From: Sphingomonadaceae bacterium
Lineage (GTDB): Bacteria; Pseudomonadota; Alphaproteobacteria; Sphingomonadales; Sphingomonadaceae
Assembly (NCBI GenBank): GCA_009926135.1
Contig: RFPL01000012.1
Location: 1 to 64,000 of the forward strand
Direction: 5' to 3'
DNA length: 64,000 nt
Part shown: piece by piece, positions 32,853 to 42,859 of the stretch
How the letters are laid out: each line of letters starts with the position of its first letter
Position numbering within the stretch: position 1 is the stretch's first letter
Program-made: the position numbers and the translations under genes
Notes under the pieces: model-generated
The model's input: the letters and a program-made list of their open reading frames with translations, nothing else
What the model was told of the DNA's origin: nothing
Databases searched by the model: none

Positions 32853-35324
32853 TTAGAAGCTGTAGCGCACCGAAGCGGTGAAGGTGCGTCCCAGCGCCGG
32901 GGCACCGCTCAGCGCGGCCGGATTGGTCGAGCTGTCGAAGATGCCGCCGTTGCCGCGGAAGTCGAAGGTGTCGAACAGGTTGTAGACCTGCAGGCCCAGT
33001 TCGAGGTTCTGGACCGGACGGACCCGCAGCACGCCGTTGAATACGGCCTTGCCCGGATATTCCAGACCCGCACCGTCGATCGCGGCGGTCTGGCCGGTGG
33101 CCGACAGGCCGATCGTGGCCATGTCGGTGATGTCGTAGTTGGCCGAGACCGTGTACGACAGGTCCGGGATACCATCGGCCCGGGTATAGACGGTGGCGTT
33201 CGCCCCCGCCCGCTTGGCCTTGGTGTAAGTCGCCGTACCGACGAGGTTGAACCCGCCGTTCTGGTAGGTCACGAACAGTTCGGCACCCGACGACTTGTAC
33301 TTGGTGTCGATGATGCAGCCGCCGGTCGGGCACTGGGCCGTCACGGTGGGCTCATAGTCGCTGCGGCTGAAGCTGCCCTTGAGCAGGGTCAGTTCGACCG
33401 AGTACCGCCCGCCAATCAGGTCGCCGCGGTTCTTCAGGCCCAGTTCGTACTGCTTCACGAAGTCGACCGAGGGAACCAGACCGCTCTGGTTGAGCTGACC
33501 GGAGGCGGTGAACTTGCCCGACACCGTCTGGCGGTCCGAGTTGAAGCGGCCGCCACGCGAGGCACGGACGAACAACGACGTATCCGGATTGACCTTCCAC
33601 AACGCACCCGCAGTCCAGGTGGTGTAGTTGCGGCCATAGTCCAGCACTTCACGGGCCCCGTTGGCGGTGATCGTCGGGATCTGGGTGGTGATGCCATTGA
33701 AGGTGACCGGGGTGTTGAACTCGGTCGTGCTGCCGGCAACGGTCCAGCCCGACGCCCGCATCATTTCGAAGCGGACCGAGCCGTCGATCGCGAAGTTGTC
33801 GTTATCGAGATCGAGCCCGACATAGGGCGCGTTGTCGGTGTACGACAGTTCGTAATCGCGGGCACAGCAGTTGCCCCAGTTGTTGTTGAACCCGGCAATG
33901 CCTTCGGCGGTCAGACGCGCGCCGGCAGCGGTGTAGAGGTCAAGCTGCGCGGGGTTGGCACCGCTGACTTCGCGGTAGGACTTGTTGGTGTGCCAATCCA
34001 TGTTGATCTTCTGGTTCATGTAGAACCAGCCGGCACGAGCCGTGATCGTTGCGAAGCCGCCTTCGAACTTGCCGGTCAGGCCCAGGTCGTTGGCGAAGCT
34101 GCCGATGTCGCGGATATTGGTGCGGACATTGGTGTTCGTGTCGATGTAGGTGCCGGTATAGGTCTGGCCGGCTTTCGGGCCGCTGGCATAACGCGCAGTG
34201 GCCACGACACCGCCGTTGACTGTCGAACCGATCACCGAAGAGGTGCGGCCGATGCCGAGGAACGGAGCGGTGAACGCGCCGCTCATGTCGGTCCAGCGCA
34301 TGTTGTTGTCGACGGTGATTCCGTCCGAGAACTCATAGTGGAACTGGTTCTGGATCGACTTGGAGTTGGTGGTGATGCCCGACATCGAAACGCGTTCGAG
34401 ATCGCCTTCGCGGTTGTAGATCAGGAACGACTGGTTGAGCGTCGAATAGTTCGACTGGTCACGCCCGTCGAAGCCGGGGAACGGCTTCAGATTGGCAACC
34501 TTGCCGCCCGACACGGTACCAAGCGCCGGAGCGCCGGTGTAGTTCGGTTCACGCGTGTCCGCATACTTGAACAGGAAGCGGATATAGCCTTTGCCGTCCG
34601 CGAATTCCTTGGTGACGTTGCCCTTGATCTGGACCGAGTCCGAGACATTGAAGCCGGCCTTCAGCGGGCCGCGGCCAACCTTGTAGAAGCCGCCGAGGTG
34701 GAAATAGAGCGTGTCGGTGATCGGACCGCCATAGCGGAAGTCGACCTTGGTCTCATTGAAGCCCAGCCCCTTGTTGAGCTGGATGAAGCCGCCTTCCTGC
34801 TTGCCGGTGTGGCTGATGTAGTTGATGACCGCACCCGGTGCCTGCGAGGCGAAAGTTGCAGCGGTGCCGCCGCGCACGGCTTCAACCTTCTGGGTCGAGG
34901 CATCGAAGCGGGTCCAGTAGTCGTTGTTGCCGAACTGGATGTCGCCGAACAGCACGGTTGGCAGGCCATCTTCCTGCAGCTGGACGAAGGGCGATCCACC
35001 GGTAGCGACCGGCAGGCCGCGCACCGCGATGTTCGAGTTTCCGCCCGGGCCCGAAGTCCCCGCGACCTGGATCCCCGGCAGCATGCGGAACAGTTCGGCT
35101 TCCGAGCTCGGCTTGAAATCCTGGATCAGATCGGCGCTGACTGAAGTCACCGAGATCGCGCTGTCGATCTGGGCCTTGTCGCGGCCCGAGGCCGTGACAA
35201 CGATTTCATCGAGCCCGCTCGGCTCGTCCGCCGGGGCGTCCTGGGCCAAGGCGGGGAACGCGAAGCTGGCCCCGGCGACAATGGCCAGAGCCGAGACAAC
35301 GCTACGCAACTGCGACTTCTTCAT
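32853..35324 (-). CDS. TonB-dependent outer-membrane receptor (probable oligosaccharide uptake)
   Basis: An 823-residue receptor with signal peptide (cleavage near FAFPALAQ, residue 26). The TonB-box-like EIVVTAS stretch is followed by the plug domain (about 50-165, with LFRMLPGIQV, NIAVRGLP, VEAVRGGTAATFAS) and a 22-strand barrel. The C-terminus has LQVYNLFDTFDFRGN and ends in ASVRYSF with the terminal Phe. Two LacI boxes lie 70 to 102 bases upstream of its start and the LacI gene is divergent. It is the first gene of an operon with the halogenase-like, TPR/2OG and tonB genes. The ligand is inferred as a raffinose-type sugar from the surrounding enzymes. Confidence 0.93.
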   Translation of the reverse strand: MKKSQLRSVVSALAIVAGASFAFPALAQDAPADEPSGLDEIVVTASGRDKAQIDSAISVTSVSADLIQDFKPSSEAELFRMLPGIQVAGTSGPGGNSNIAVRGLPVATGGSPFVQLQEDGLPTVLFGDIQFGNNDYWTRFDASTQKVEAVRGGTAATFASQAPGAVINYISHTGKQEGGFIQLNKGLGFNETKVDFRYGGPITDTLYFHLGGFYKVGRGPLKAGFNVSDSVQIKGNVTKEFADGKGYIRFLFKYADTREPNYTGAPALGTVSGGKVANLKPFPGFDGRDQSNYSTLNQSFLIYNREGDLERVSMSGITTNSKSIQNQFHYEFSDGITVDNNMRWTDMSGAFTAPFLGIGRTSSVIGSTVNGGVVATARYASGPKAGQTYTGTYIDTNTNVRTNIRDIGSFANDLGLTGKFEGGFATITARAGWFYMNQKINMDWHTNKSYREVSGANPAQLDLYTAAGARLTAEGIAGFNNNWGNCCARDYELSYTDNAPYVGLDLDNDNFAIDGSVRFEMMRASGWTVAGSTTEFNTPVTFNGITTQIPTITANGAREVLDYGRNYTTWTAGALWKVNPDTSLFVRASRGGRFNSDRQTVSGKFTASGQLNQSGLVPSVDFVKQYELGLKNRGDLIGGRYSVELTLLKGSFSRSDYEPTVTAQCPTGGCIIDTKYKSSGAELFVTYQNGGFNLVGTATYTKAKRAGANATVYTRADGIPDLSYTVSANYDITDMATIGLSATGQTAAIDGAGLEYPGKAVFNGVLRVRPVQNLELGLQVYNLFDTFDFRGNGGIFDSSTNPAALSGAPALGRTFTASVRYSF

Positions 35325-35393
35325 GGGTATCCTCCCCTCGAACACCCCTTTTGTGGGGCACACCTGCCGCAAGCAAGCTGTAGCTCTACTTCG

Positions 35394-35405
35394 GCAATCG
35401 ATTGC
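35394..35405. promoter_or_regulatory. LacI-family operator box 1
   Basis: GCAATCGATTGC, a perfect 12-bp palindrome with the central CG typical of LacI/GalR operators. It lies 70 bases upstream of the receptor start and 106 bases from the lacI start. Confidence 0.85.
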
Positions 35406-35408
35406 ACT

Positions 35409-35414
35409 ATTATG
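35409..35414 (-). promoter_or_regulatory. Putative -10 element (CATAAT) between the two LacI boxes
   Basis: On the minus strand CATAAT (5 of 6 to TATAAT) sits exactly between the two operator boxes, so repressor bound to either would block polymerase for the receptor operon. The -35 region is not clear. Confidence 0.35.
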
Positions 35415-35426
35415 GCAATCGATTGC
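35415..35426. promoter_or_regulatory. LacI-family operator box 2
   Basis: A second GCAATCGATTGC palindrome, identical to box 1, with its centre 21 bp away, that is on the same face of the helix two turns along. This spacing allows cooperative binding of two repressor dimers. Confidence 0.85.
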
Positions 35427-35510
35427 AATCGCAAGTGCAAATGTGACAAATGGCCTACGAAAAATCCGCATCGCCCATTGCGTTTGCCGACGATTGCAGG
35501 AAAATGGGGC

Positions 35511-36524
35511 ATGACCGACCGGCCCCGCATCCGAAACATTGCCGATCTTGCCAAGATAGCCGGAGTTTCGCCGGGAACGGTATCCCGCGCCTTGTCCGGT
35601 GCCGGGCTGATCAGCCAGAAAACGCGCGACCGGATCCAGGCTCTTGCGCGGGAGCACGAATTCCGCCCCAACGTGATGGCCAGGAACCTTCGGATCCAGC
35701 GCACCGGGGCGATCGGCGTGCTGATCCCGCTGGGCCATGAGACCGGCCAGCATATCTCCGACCCGTTCTTCATCACCATGCTGGGCCTCCTCGCCGATGC
35801 CCTGACCGAACGCGGTTACGACCTGATGCTGAGCCGCGTGATCCCGACCGATGACGACTGGCTGGATCGCTATGCCGATTCCGGCCGGGTTGATGGCATC
35901 ATCGTCATCGGCCAGTCAGACCAGTCGGCCGTGCTCGACCGGGCGGCGGCGCGCTATCGCCCGCTGGTGGTCTGGGGCGGCCATTCGCGCGGCCAGGTCC
36001 ACTGTTCGGTAGGCTCGGACAACGTGATCGGCGGCGACATCGCGACGAGCCACCTGATCGAGCGCGGCTGCAAGCGGATCACGTTCCTGGGCGATCCCAC
36101 GCCGCTGGAAATTGCCCAGCGCCTCGAAGGGTGTCGCCAGGCGCTCGCGCGCGCCGGCCTTGACGATGCGCTGACGGTGTTCCCGGCACACCTGGCGGCC
36201 GGCATCGATGAGAGCGACATCACGGCCTATCTCGCCAATGCGGAAACCCGGCCAGACGGGATCTTCGCGGCCTCGGACGTGATCGCGATGAGCGCGCTGC
36301 GCGCCTTGTCCGAGCTTGGCCTGGCCGTGCCGGGCGAGGTGAAGGTGATCGGCTATGATGGCCTGGCGCTGGGCGAACACACAGTGCCGCGGCTTTCGAC
36401 CGTCAAGCAGGACCTTACCACCGGCGCGCGCAACCTGGTCGACCTGCTGCTGCGGCGGATCGCCGGGGAAGATACCAGTTCGGTCGTGATGATGCCCGAA
36501 CTGGTCGCGCGGCTCTCTAGCTAA
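35511..36524 (+). CDS. LacI-family transcriptional repressor of the oligosaccharide locus
   Basis: A 337-residue LacI/GalR regulator. The N-terminal HTH (IADLAKIAGVSPGTVSRALSGAGLISQKT) and hinge helix (NVMARNLR) cover residues 10-60. The periplasmic-binding-protein-like effector domain follows, ending with KVIGYDGLALGEHTVPRLSTVKQ, the family's effector-pocket region. It is divergent from the TonB receptor with two operator boxes in between, and identical-core boxes precede the GH68 and transporter operons. The inducer is probably a sugar of the locus. The C-terminus overlaps the convergent fructokinase by 8 bases. Confidence 0.95.
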   Translation: MTDRPRIRNIADLAKIAGVSPGTVSRALSGAGLISQKTRDRIQALAREHEFRPNVMARNLRIQRTGAIGVLIPLGHETGQHISDPFFITMLGLLADALTERGYDLMLSRVIPTDDDWLDRYADSGRVDGIIVIGQSDQSAVLDRAAARYRPLVVWGGHSRGQVHCSVGSDNVIGGDIATSHLIERGCKRITFLGDPTPLEIAQRLEGCRQALARAGLDDALTVFPAHLAAGIDESDITAYLANAETRPDGIFAASDVIAMSALRALSELGLAVPGEVKVIGYDGLALGEHTVPRLSTVKQDLTTGARNLVDLLLRRIAGEDTSSVVMMPELVARLSS

Positions 36525-37389
36525 GGGCCGCCTGCGCCAGCGCCAACGCACCGAGCAGGCCCGAACGATCTCCTAGCCCGGGCAGCACGACGACTTCGGA
36601 AGCCTTGCTCCGGAAATAGCCATTGCCCAGACGTTCCGCTTCGGCGTGGATCCGTTCAAGCAGGCCCGGCGTAGCCATGACGCCGCCACCCAGCACGATC
36701 CGGCCAGGCTCGAACATGGCCTGCACAGTCGTCACGGCATGGGCCAGATACCAGGCAATGATTGCGTGGCCTTCATGATCAGCCGGCAGCTCGGACAGCG
36801 AGACGCCGTAACGCGCCAGGATCGCCGGGCCGCTAGCCACCCCTTCAAGGCAGCTGCCGTGGAACGGGCAGACACCGGGAAAGTGCGCGTCGGCCGGGTG
36901 GATCGGCAGGCGGATATGGCCCATTTCGGGGTGGGACAAGCCAGCCAGCGGCTTGCCGCCGATCACCGCACCGCCGCCTACGCCGGTGCCGATTGTCAGA
37001 TAGATGACTGCGGGCTGCCCTTGCCCGGCTCCCCAGCGGTATTCGGCCAGCGCCGCAGCGGTGACGTCGGTGTCCAGGCCGACCGGGCAGCCGAGCCGTG
37101 CGGCTAGTGGCCCGACCAGATCGGTGTTGGACCAGCCAGTCTTGGGCGTGGCAAGGATATGGCCCCAGCGCGGATCAGCGCGATCGACCTCGACCGGGCC
37201 AAACGTTGCCACACCGGCAGCAGCCAGCGGGCCATGCCGGGCCAACCATTCGCACATTGCGGGGATGGTTTCTTCAGGCGTAGTGGTCGGGATGCGGGTG
37301 GTCGCCACCACTTCATCTGGACCATACGCGACACCGAGCACGAACTTGGTGCCTCCGGCTTCCACCAATCCAAACAGCGGCGCGGTCAT
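36517..37389 (-). CDS. frk: ROK-family fructokinase
   Basis: A 290-residue sugar kinase that makes fructose-6-phosphate. The ATP motif EAGGTKFVLGV is at residues 10-20, catalytic D108 is in TDVTAAALAE, and the phosphate loop is IGTGVGGGAV. The zinc site H158, C174, H177 and C180 (GHIR and CPFHGSC) followed by LEGVASGPAI is typical of the bacterial zinc fructokinases such as those of Zymomonas and Bacillus. It overlaps the GH68 gene by four bases (ATGA), so fructose released by that enzyme is phosphorylated by its operon partner. Confidence 0.9.
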   Translation of the reverse strand: MTAPLFGLVEAGGTKFVLGVAYGPDEVVATTRIPTTTPEETIPAMCEWLARHGPLAAAGVATFGPVEVDRADPRWGHILATPKTGWSNTDLVGPLAARLGCPVGLDTDVTAAALAEYRWGAGQGQPAVIYLTIGTGVGGGAVIGGKPLAGLSHPEMGHIRLPIHPADAHFPGVCPFHGSCLEGVASGPAILARYGVSLSELPADHEGHAIIAWYLAHAVTTVQAMFEPGRIVLGGGVMATPGLLERIHAEAERLGNGYFRSKASEVVVLPGLGDRSGLLGALALAQAALS

Positions 37390-38546
37390 TCCGAAACGAT
37401 CTGCGCCGTTTCCCCGTCAAGCGCAATGCGGAACCGGGGGGCCGGCACCCCGCCAAACTGCTGCACCGCCAGTTCAGGGTGCTCAACCGGATCGCGACCC
37501 TTGAGCCCCCAGCAGTCGACAAACCCGGCAACCTCAAGCTCGGCCGTCACCCACCAGCTATAGGTCTGGACCGGCTCTTCCGCCGGATTGGGCGCAACCA
37601 GTCCGGTGCCGTTGAGCGGTCGCCACGGACCGGCCAGCCGTTCTGCCACCATGCCATACAGGCCATTGGGCCCGGTCGGGCCAGATGGGTCGAAAGTGCG
37701 GCGCTGGGTTGACCAGAACAGGTAAAAGCGCCCGCCGTGCGTGCGCAGCACCGGCCGCTCCATTTCGTTGTTGACCCCGACCGCACTGACCAGCGGCGGC
37801 AGCAGTGTCCAGCCGGCAAAGCCAGGACCCGAGGCGCGCGCCAGTCCGACCACGCCATTGAAGGTCGATGTCGCGCCGGCATCAGAGGCAGTGAACAGCA
37901 GATAGTCCGTGCCGTCAGCGGGATCCCGGAAGTGGAACGGATCCCGGAAACCCTTGATAAAACCGGGTTCGCCGATGCTCTGGTTGACGATCACATAGGT
38001 TCGCCCATCGGCGGCGACGCTTTCAACCGGCTCGCTCCAGCCAGTCACCTTGATGCCGCCGTCCGTCATCTCGAGCTTGCCAGTGGTCTGGAACAGGCGC
38101 TGCTCGAAGCTGCGCGCGCTGTTCCCGCGCCGCCCGGTGGCGGTGTAGAACAGGGTCACGCGGCCGCTGGCGGCGTCATAAACGGTCGAGCCGGCCCATT
38201 CGCGCGAGCCGGGATTCAGGTGTTCGGGCAACAGGTAGCCGCAGTCGCGCCAGTTGCCGTCCCGCTCCAGCATCAGCCGCAGCCGGGCGACATCATGGCG
38301 CAGGTCCGGATGCAGATCGCGCGGCGCGCACATGATCACCCAGGGCGTCCAGCCATCCAGCACAATCGTTGCGCCTTGCGGGGATTCGATGGTCCAGCAG
38401 TCCCACAGCTGAAAGCCCGGCAGCACATCGCGGATGTCATCCGCGCCGATCACCGGGATCGCCCGCACCTGTTGCTGCGCAATGGCTGCAACTTCGCTGG
38501 GCGACCAGATCGTGGTGATCCGCGTGATGGTGGTTGATTCTGGCAC
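37386..38546 (-). CDS. Glycoside hydrolase family 68 sucrase (levansucrase/invertase type)
   Basis: A 386-residue five-bladed propeller enzyme acting on the fructosyl bond of sucrose or raffinose. The catalytic triad is visible: nucleophile D49 (GFQLWDCW), transition-state stabiliser D202 (GFRDPF), acid/base E263 (NEMERP). REWAGSTVYD and QTYSWWVTAELEV are further GH68 stretches. No signal peptide is seen, as in the Zymomonas SacB type, so it may act in the cytoplasm or be exported in another way. The start is GTG 38546 with GGGGA upstream; the frame also extends to GTG 38597, but that leaves almost no leader after the LacI box. Confidence 0.92.
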   Translation of the reverse strand: MPESTTITRITTIWSPSEVAAIAQQQVRAIPVIGADDIRDVLPGFQLWDCWTIESPQGATIVLDGWTPWVIMCAPRDLHPDLRHDVARLRLMLERDGNWRDCGYLLPEHLNPGSREWAGSTVYDAASGRVTLFYTATGRRGNSARSFEQRLFQTTGKLEMTDGGIKVTGWSEPVESVAADGRTYVIVNQSIGEPGFIKGFRDPFHFRDPADGTDYLLFTASDAGATSTFNGVVGLARASGPGFAGWTLLPPLVSAVGVNNEMERPVLRTHGGRFYLFWSTQRRTFDPSGPTGPNGLYGMVAERLAGPWRPLNGTGLVAPNPAEEPVQTYSWWVTAELEVAGFVDCWGLKGRDPVEHPELAVQQFGGVPAPRFRIALDGETAQIVSE

Positions 38547-38612
38547 CCAATTCCCCGGCAAGCTTGTCCCGACAGGTATCCCTGCCACCCTCTGCACGTT
38601 GGCTATCTCAAA

Positions 38613-38628
38613 TTGTAATCGATTGCAA
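38613..38628. promoter_or_regulatory. LacI-family operator box 3, upstream of GH68-frk
   Basis: TTGTAATCGATTGCAA, a 16-bp palindrome with one mismatch and the same core as boxes 1 and 2. It lies 67 bases before the GH68 start and just after the galK stop, so it controls the sucrase-fructokinase operon. Confidence 0.8.
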
Positions 38629-38667
38629 AACCTAAATCGCGCGGTTTTCCGGATTGCACCGCTGACA

Positions 38668-39804
38668 TCAGATCAGGCTGGCACCCCCCGCCGGCGCTTC
38701 GATCATCACTAGTGGCGGTCCGCCGGATGGGGTGCGGTATCCAGCGAGCACAGCGGAACGCGCCCGCTCGACCTCGGTCGCAGGCAGCAGCGCGACGACT
38801 GCGCCGCCAAAGCCGCCGCCGGTCATCCGCGCCCCGCCGAGGCCACCAATGGCGTCCTGCAGCAAGGCGACCAGCGCATCGATAGCCGGCAGGGTGATCT
38901 GGAAATCATCGCGCATTGCTGCGTGGCTTTGCGCCATCAGTTCACCAAGCTGGCCCAGATCGCCGATCCGCAAGGCCGCCGCCGCGGCCAGGGTTCGGGC
39001 ATTCTCCCCCACAACGTGCCGCGCGCGGGCATAGCTGAGCGGGTCCAGTTGGCCGGGCGGAGGCAATTCCGCCAGATCTCGCAGAGCCGCGACCTCAAAG
39101 TGCCGCGCAGCGGCTTCGCATTGCTGGCGGCGCAGATTGTACGCGCCATCGACCAGTCCGCGTTCGATCCCGGAATGGACGATCATCACCGCCAGCCCCT
39201 CAGGCAAGGGAACCGCGGTACATTCCAGGCTGCGGCAGTCGATCAACAACGCCGCGCCGGCAACCGCACGGGCGCTGACCAGCTGATCCATAATCCCGCA
39301 CTGGCAACCAGCGAAATGGTGTTCAGCGCGCTGGCCAATCAGTGCCAGCCGCGTGCGATCCAAGTCAGGCCGTCCGGCCATTGCGGCGAGCGCCAGCCCC
39401 GCAGCATTCTCCAGTGCCGCCGATGAGGACAGCCCCGCGCCCTGCGGCATGTTCCCCATGATCGCAAGGTCTGCCCCCGGCAGGTCTAGCCCCGCTTCGA
39501 TCAACCCGTCAGCGACCCCGCGGACATAATTGCTCCATGGCGCAGCGCTATCGGGCAGGATCGGGCCGCTCAGTGAAAAGGTGGCGGTTGCCCCGCCGAT
39601 GTCTCCCGCGACGATCCGCACCTGCCGGTCGCCGCGCCGCCGTGCCGCGACCATCGTCTGGCGCGAGATCGCGCAGGGCAGGACGAAGCCGTCATTGTAG
39701 TCGGTATGCTCGCCGATCAGGTTGACCCGCCCCGGCGCGCGCGCGACCAGCTCGGGCGCCTCGCCGAAGCTCTGGCGGAACAGCCTGTTCAGCGCGTCAA
39801 TCAT
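38668..39804 (-). CDS. galK: Galactokinase
   Basis: A 378-residue GHMP kinase that phosphorylates galactose at C1. Signature motifs: [23 protein letters not shown] at the N-terminus, the ATP loop [13 protein letters not shown], and the C-terminal [15 protein letters not shown]. The catalytic Asp is in GIMDQL. Last gene of the transporter-alphagalactosidase-galT-galK operon, overlapping galT by four bases. It supplies galactose-1-phosphate to GalT. No galE is seen in this window. Confidence 0.97.
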   Translation of the reverse strand: MIDALNRLFRQSFGEAPELVARAPGRVNLIGEHTDYNDGFVLPCAISRQTMVAARRRGDRQVRIVAGDIGGATATFSLSGPILPDSAAPWSNYVRGVADGLIEAGLDLPGADLAIMGNMPQGAGLSSSAALENAAGLALAAMAGRPDLDRTRLALIGQRAEHHFAGCQCGIMDQLVSARAVAGAALLIDCRSLECTAVPLPEGLAVMIVHSGIERGLVDGAYNLRRQQCEAAARHFEVAALRDLAELPPPGQLDPLSYARARHVVGENARTLAAAAALRIGDLGQLGELMAQSHAAMRDDFQITLPAIDALVALLQDAIGGLGGARMTGGGFGGAVVALLPATEVERARSAVLAGYRTPSGGPPLVMIEAPAGGASLI

Positions 39805-40829
39805 TGGCCCTGCCGGTAATGGACTGCGCCGGCACCGCGCAGCCGCTCGGCCGCCTGTTCCGCGGTCAGGTCGCGCTGCGCCTCGGCCAGCAGCTCATAG
39901 CCGACCATGAACTTGCGCACTGAGGCCGACCGCAGCAGCGGCGGATAGAAATGCGCGTGCAGTTGCCAGCGGGGATGCTCATCTCCCTGCCCCGGCGCGC
40001 CGTGCCAGCCCATCGAATAGGGAAAGCTGCACTGGAACAGATTGTCATAGCGGATGGTCAGCGCCTTGATTGCCGCCGCCAGGTCATCGCGCTGTGTGTC
40101 GGTCAGCTCTGGCAGACGGCACACGGCAAAGCGCGGCAGCAGCAACACCTCGAACGGCCAGGCCGCCCAGAACGGCACGATGGCCAGCCAGTGCGCATTT
40201 TGCACCACCACGCGTGGTCCATCCGCCTCGCGGATCGCGAGTTCGAGCAACATCGCTTGCGGGCCGGCCCAGTCCGCCTGGGTCCGCGCCTCGGTCGCCA
40301 GTTCCTGCGGGACATAGCTCGTCGCCCAGACCTGGCCATGTGGATGGGGGTTGGAACAGCCCATCATCGCGCCCTTGTTCTCGAACACCTGGACATGGGC
40401 ATAGCGCGCCGACAGCTCATCCACCTGTTCGGCCCAGCAATCGACGATGCCCCTGATCGCGGCAAGCGGCAGTTCAGGCAGGGTCAGGGCATGATCCGGA
40501 GAGAAGCAGATCACCCGGCTTTCACCCTGCGCACCGGCGGCGCGGAACAGCGGGTCGTCGTCCGCGGGCGCGGGGCTGTCTGGCAGCAACGCGGCAAAGT
40601 CATTCCGGAACACATAGGTGCCGGTGTAATCCGGGTTGCGTTCCCCCGTGACGCGGGGATTGCCTGGACAAAGGAAACAATCGGCATCGTGGTGTGGGCG
40701 CTCGGCAAGGTCGGGCTCGTCCACCTGCCCCTGCCACGGCCGGCGGGCGCGGTGGGGCGAAACCAGCAGCCATTCCCCGCTCAGCGGGTTGTATCGCCGG
40801 TGCGGATGCTCGGCGGGATCGAAGCTCAC
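39801..40829 (-). CDS. galT: Galactose-1-phosphate uridylyltransferase
   Basis: A 342-residue GalT, swapping UMP between UDP-glucose and galactose-1-phosphate. The catalytic motif is H161-P-H163 in [12 protein letters not shown], and zinc cysteines C50 and C53 are in CFLCPGN. The N-terminal [27 protein letters not shown] is canonical. The GTG start at 40829 overlaps the stop of the alpha-galactosidase gene (GTGA). The longer frame upstream runs through that gene and is not used. Confidence 0.96.
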   Translation of the reverse strand: MSFDPAEHPHRRYNPLSGEWLLVSPHRARRPWQGQVDEPDLAERPHHDADCFLCPGNPRVTGERNPDYTGTYVFRNDFAALLPDSPAPADDDPLFRAAGAQGESRVICFSPDHALTLPELPLAAIRGIVDCWAEQVDELSARYAHVQVFENKGAMMGCSNPHPHGQVWATSYVPQELATEARTQADWAGPQAMLLELAIREADGPRVVVQNAHWLAIVPFWAAWPFEVLLLPRFAVCRLPELTDTQRDDLAAAIKALTIRYDNLFQCSFPYSMGWHGAPGQGDEHPRWQLHAHFYPPLLRSASVRKFMVGYELLAEAQRDLTAEQAAERLRGAGAVHYRQGQ

Positions 40830-42859
40830 AGCGCGGTCACCTCCAGCACCAGCCCGCTCTCTCCGCGCAGCGGTGGCAGGCTGAGGCCATGGCGAACCAG
40901 CCAGCCGCCAGCATGTTCCGCCCCGTCGATGCGATAGCGCCGCGCCGGGTCGAGCATCGGCAGGCGCAGCGCGGGCGCATGGCGCTGCGTTTGCGGATCG
41001 ATGCGCGTGACCATCAAGACCAGATCGGTCGGCGATCCGTGGGCTTGCCATAGCAGTCCATCGGCGCCCTCGCCCTGCCAGACCTGTCCATGATGAAGCC
41101 GATCACGCAGCGTCTTGTAGCGGGCGATGCCTTCGCCCAGTCGCTCCAGGTCGCGCTCACTCAATTTGCGCAGGTCCAGCTCCACGCCGAAATGTCCGGG
41201 CAAGGCAATGTGGTTGCGAAACCGCATCGTCTGAATCCGCCCCGTCGCATGCGCCGGCGCCGCGCCAACATGGCTGCCCATCAGTTCGGGCGGGAAGAAT
41301 TGCAGGTAGCCGCGCTGGATGCCCACCCGGCTGACCGCGTCGATATTGTCGCTGGTCCAGAACCGGTGCGTATAGCGCGCGATCCCGGCATCGATCCGCC
41401 CGCCGCCGCCGGCGCAGGCCTCGATCTCGACTGCCGGGAACGCGGCGCGCAGCCGCGCCAGCAGGGCATAGGTGCCAAGGATCTGCGCCCGGAAGGAGGC
41501 CCGCTCCCCCGCGGCAGTCAGGTCGCGATTGTGGTCCCACTTGAGATAGCCGATCGGCAGCTCGCCCAGCAGCCCGGCCAGCCGTTCGTAAAGATAATCG
41601 CGCACCTCGCTCCGGCCCATGTCGAGCACCAGCTGGTTGCGGGCGGTAATCAGCGGACGGCCTGAAACCTGCAGCACCCAATCAGGGTGGGCCCGGTAGA
41701 GCTCACTGTCCGGATTGATCATTTCCGGTTCGACCCAGAGACCGAATTCCATGCCAAGGCCAACCACATGGCCGGCCAAGGGACCAAGCCCGTTGGGGTA
41801 CTTGGCATCATCGGGCCACCAGTCGCCCAGGCTGGACGTGTCGTCATTGCGGCGGTGGAACCAGCCGTCGTCGAGCACGAAGCGTTCGATCCCGGTCGTG
41901 GCAGCTGCATCGGCCAGGTCCCTCAGCGCCGCCTCGTCGTGATCGAAATAGAAGCCTTCCCAGGTGTTGAGATGGACCGGGCGCGGCCGCATTGCGCCGC
42001 CGGGCCAATCCATCCGCGCGCGGATCGCGGCGTGGAAGTTCTGCGCGACACCATCGGCATCGGGGGCGCAAGTGGCGAGCACTTCGGGCGTAGTGAGGCT
42101 CTCGCCTGCAGCCAATCGCACCTCACCCGGCATCAGCGCTTCACCAAGTTGCCACTGGAAGCGGCCGTCGTCGACCCAGTCGATCAGTTGGCAATGGTTA
42201 CCCGACCAGGCCAGTTGCGCGCCATAAGCGCAGCCATCAGCCTGAACCACGGCACCGGGCACACAATCGTGCGATGTCAGTCCGCGCCGGTTTTCGCGCC
42301 GCCACTGGCTGCGGGTGAGCATGTCGTCGACCGGCACAAATTCGGTGTTATGCCGCCCCGAGAACGAGCGCACCGCACGCGCGTGATCGGGCAGCGGCAG
42401 GACGGCGGCAGCCAGCCACTGCACTTCCAGCGGCGCGTCACCCCGGTTGGTCAGGGTGGTCGAGATCGTCAGGACGTCGCTGCCGGGATCCAGCGCCAGG
42501 GTGACTGCCACGGTGATCCTGGCCACCGCATCGCTCAGCGTGACATCAACCCGCTGATCCCCATGCGCGACACCGCAGTCAGTCGCCTGGAAGGTCCAGT
42601 CCCGCCCATCGCGGTGCGCCTTCAGCCCCGGCTCGCCAAACCAGCCCTGGCCGAGACCCGGCACCAGGCTGAGCGGCTGATCGAACTCAGGCGAGAAGCT
42701 GGGCGTCGGGCGGTCGGTCCGCAGCGGGCCGGTGGGCAGTGCATCGCCTTCCAGCCGCGGCCCCCAATAGCGCCACAGCGGCGCTTCGCCCGGGACGGCT
42801 TCCAGAACCAGGCTCGTGCCTCGGCCATGCAGGACAATCCAGTTATGCGACTGCGGCAA
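40826..42859 (-). CDS. Alpha-galactosidase, GH36
   Basis: A 677-residue enzyme that removes alpha-1,6-galactose from melibiose, raffinose and stachyose. The GH36 nucleophile D442 is in [10 protein letters not shown] and acid/base D504 in [22 protein letters not shown] and [13 protein letters not shown] are further family stretches. No signal peptide, so it is cytoplasmic. The likely start is TTG 42859 (GGACGGGG eight bases upstream), which lies 17 bases inside the transporter gene; no ATG or GTG is available in the right place. Together with GH68 it would fully break raffinose down to hexoses. Confidence 0.92.
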   Translation of the reverse strand: MPQSHNWIVLHGRGTSLVLEAVPGEAPLWRYWGPRLEGDALPTGPLRTDRPTPSFSPEFDQPLSLVPGLGQGWFGEPGLKAHRDGRDWTFQATDCGVAHGDQRVDVTLSDAVARITVAVTLALDPGSDVLTISTTLTNRGDAPLEVQWLAAAVLPLPDHARAVRSFSGRHNTEFVPVDDMLTRSQWRRENRRGLTSHDCVPGAVVQADGCAYGAQLAWSGNHCQLIDWVDDGRFQWQLGEALMPGEVRLAAGESLTTPEVLATCAPDADGVAQNFHAAIRARMDWPGGAMRPRPVHLNTWEGFYFDHDEAALRDLADAAATTGIERFVLDDGWFHRRNDDTSSLGDWWPDDAKYPNGLGPLAGHVVGLGMEFGLWVEPEMINPDSELYRAHPDWVLQVSGRPLITARNQLVLDMGRSEVRDYLYERLAGLLGELPIGYLKWDHNRDLTAAGERASFRAQILGTYALLARLRAAFPAVEIEACAGGGGRIDAGIARYTHRFWTSDNIDAVSRVGIQRGYLQFFPPELMGSHVGAAPAHATGRIQTMRFRNHIALPGHFGVELDLRKLSERDLERLGEGIARYKTLRDRLHHGQVWQGEGADGLLWQAHGSPTDLVLMVTRIDPQTQRHAPALRLPMLDPARRYRIDGAEHAGGWLVRHGLSLPPLRGESGLVLEVTAL

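Noticed and set aside
32517..35144. An 875-codon open frame antisense to the TonB receptor
   Set aside because: Composition is that of a shadow frame (Val/Glu/Asp/Gly/Arg-rich, no domain). The receptor on the other strand is unambiguous.
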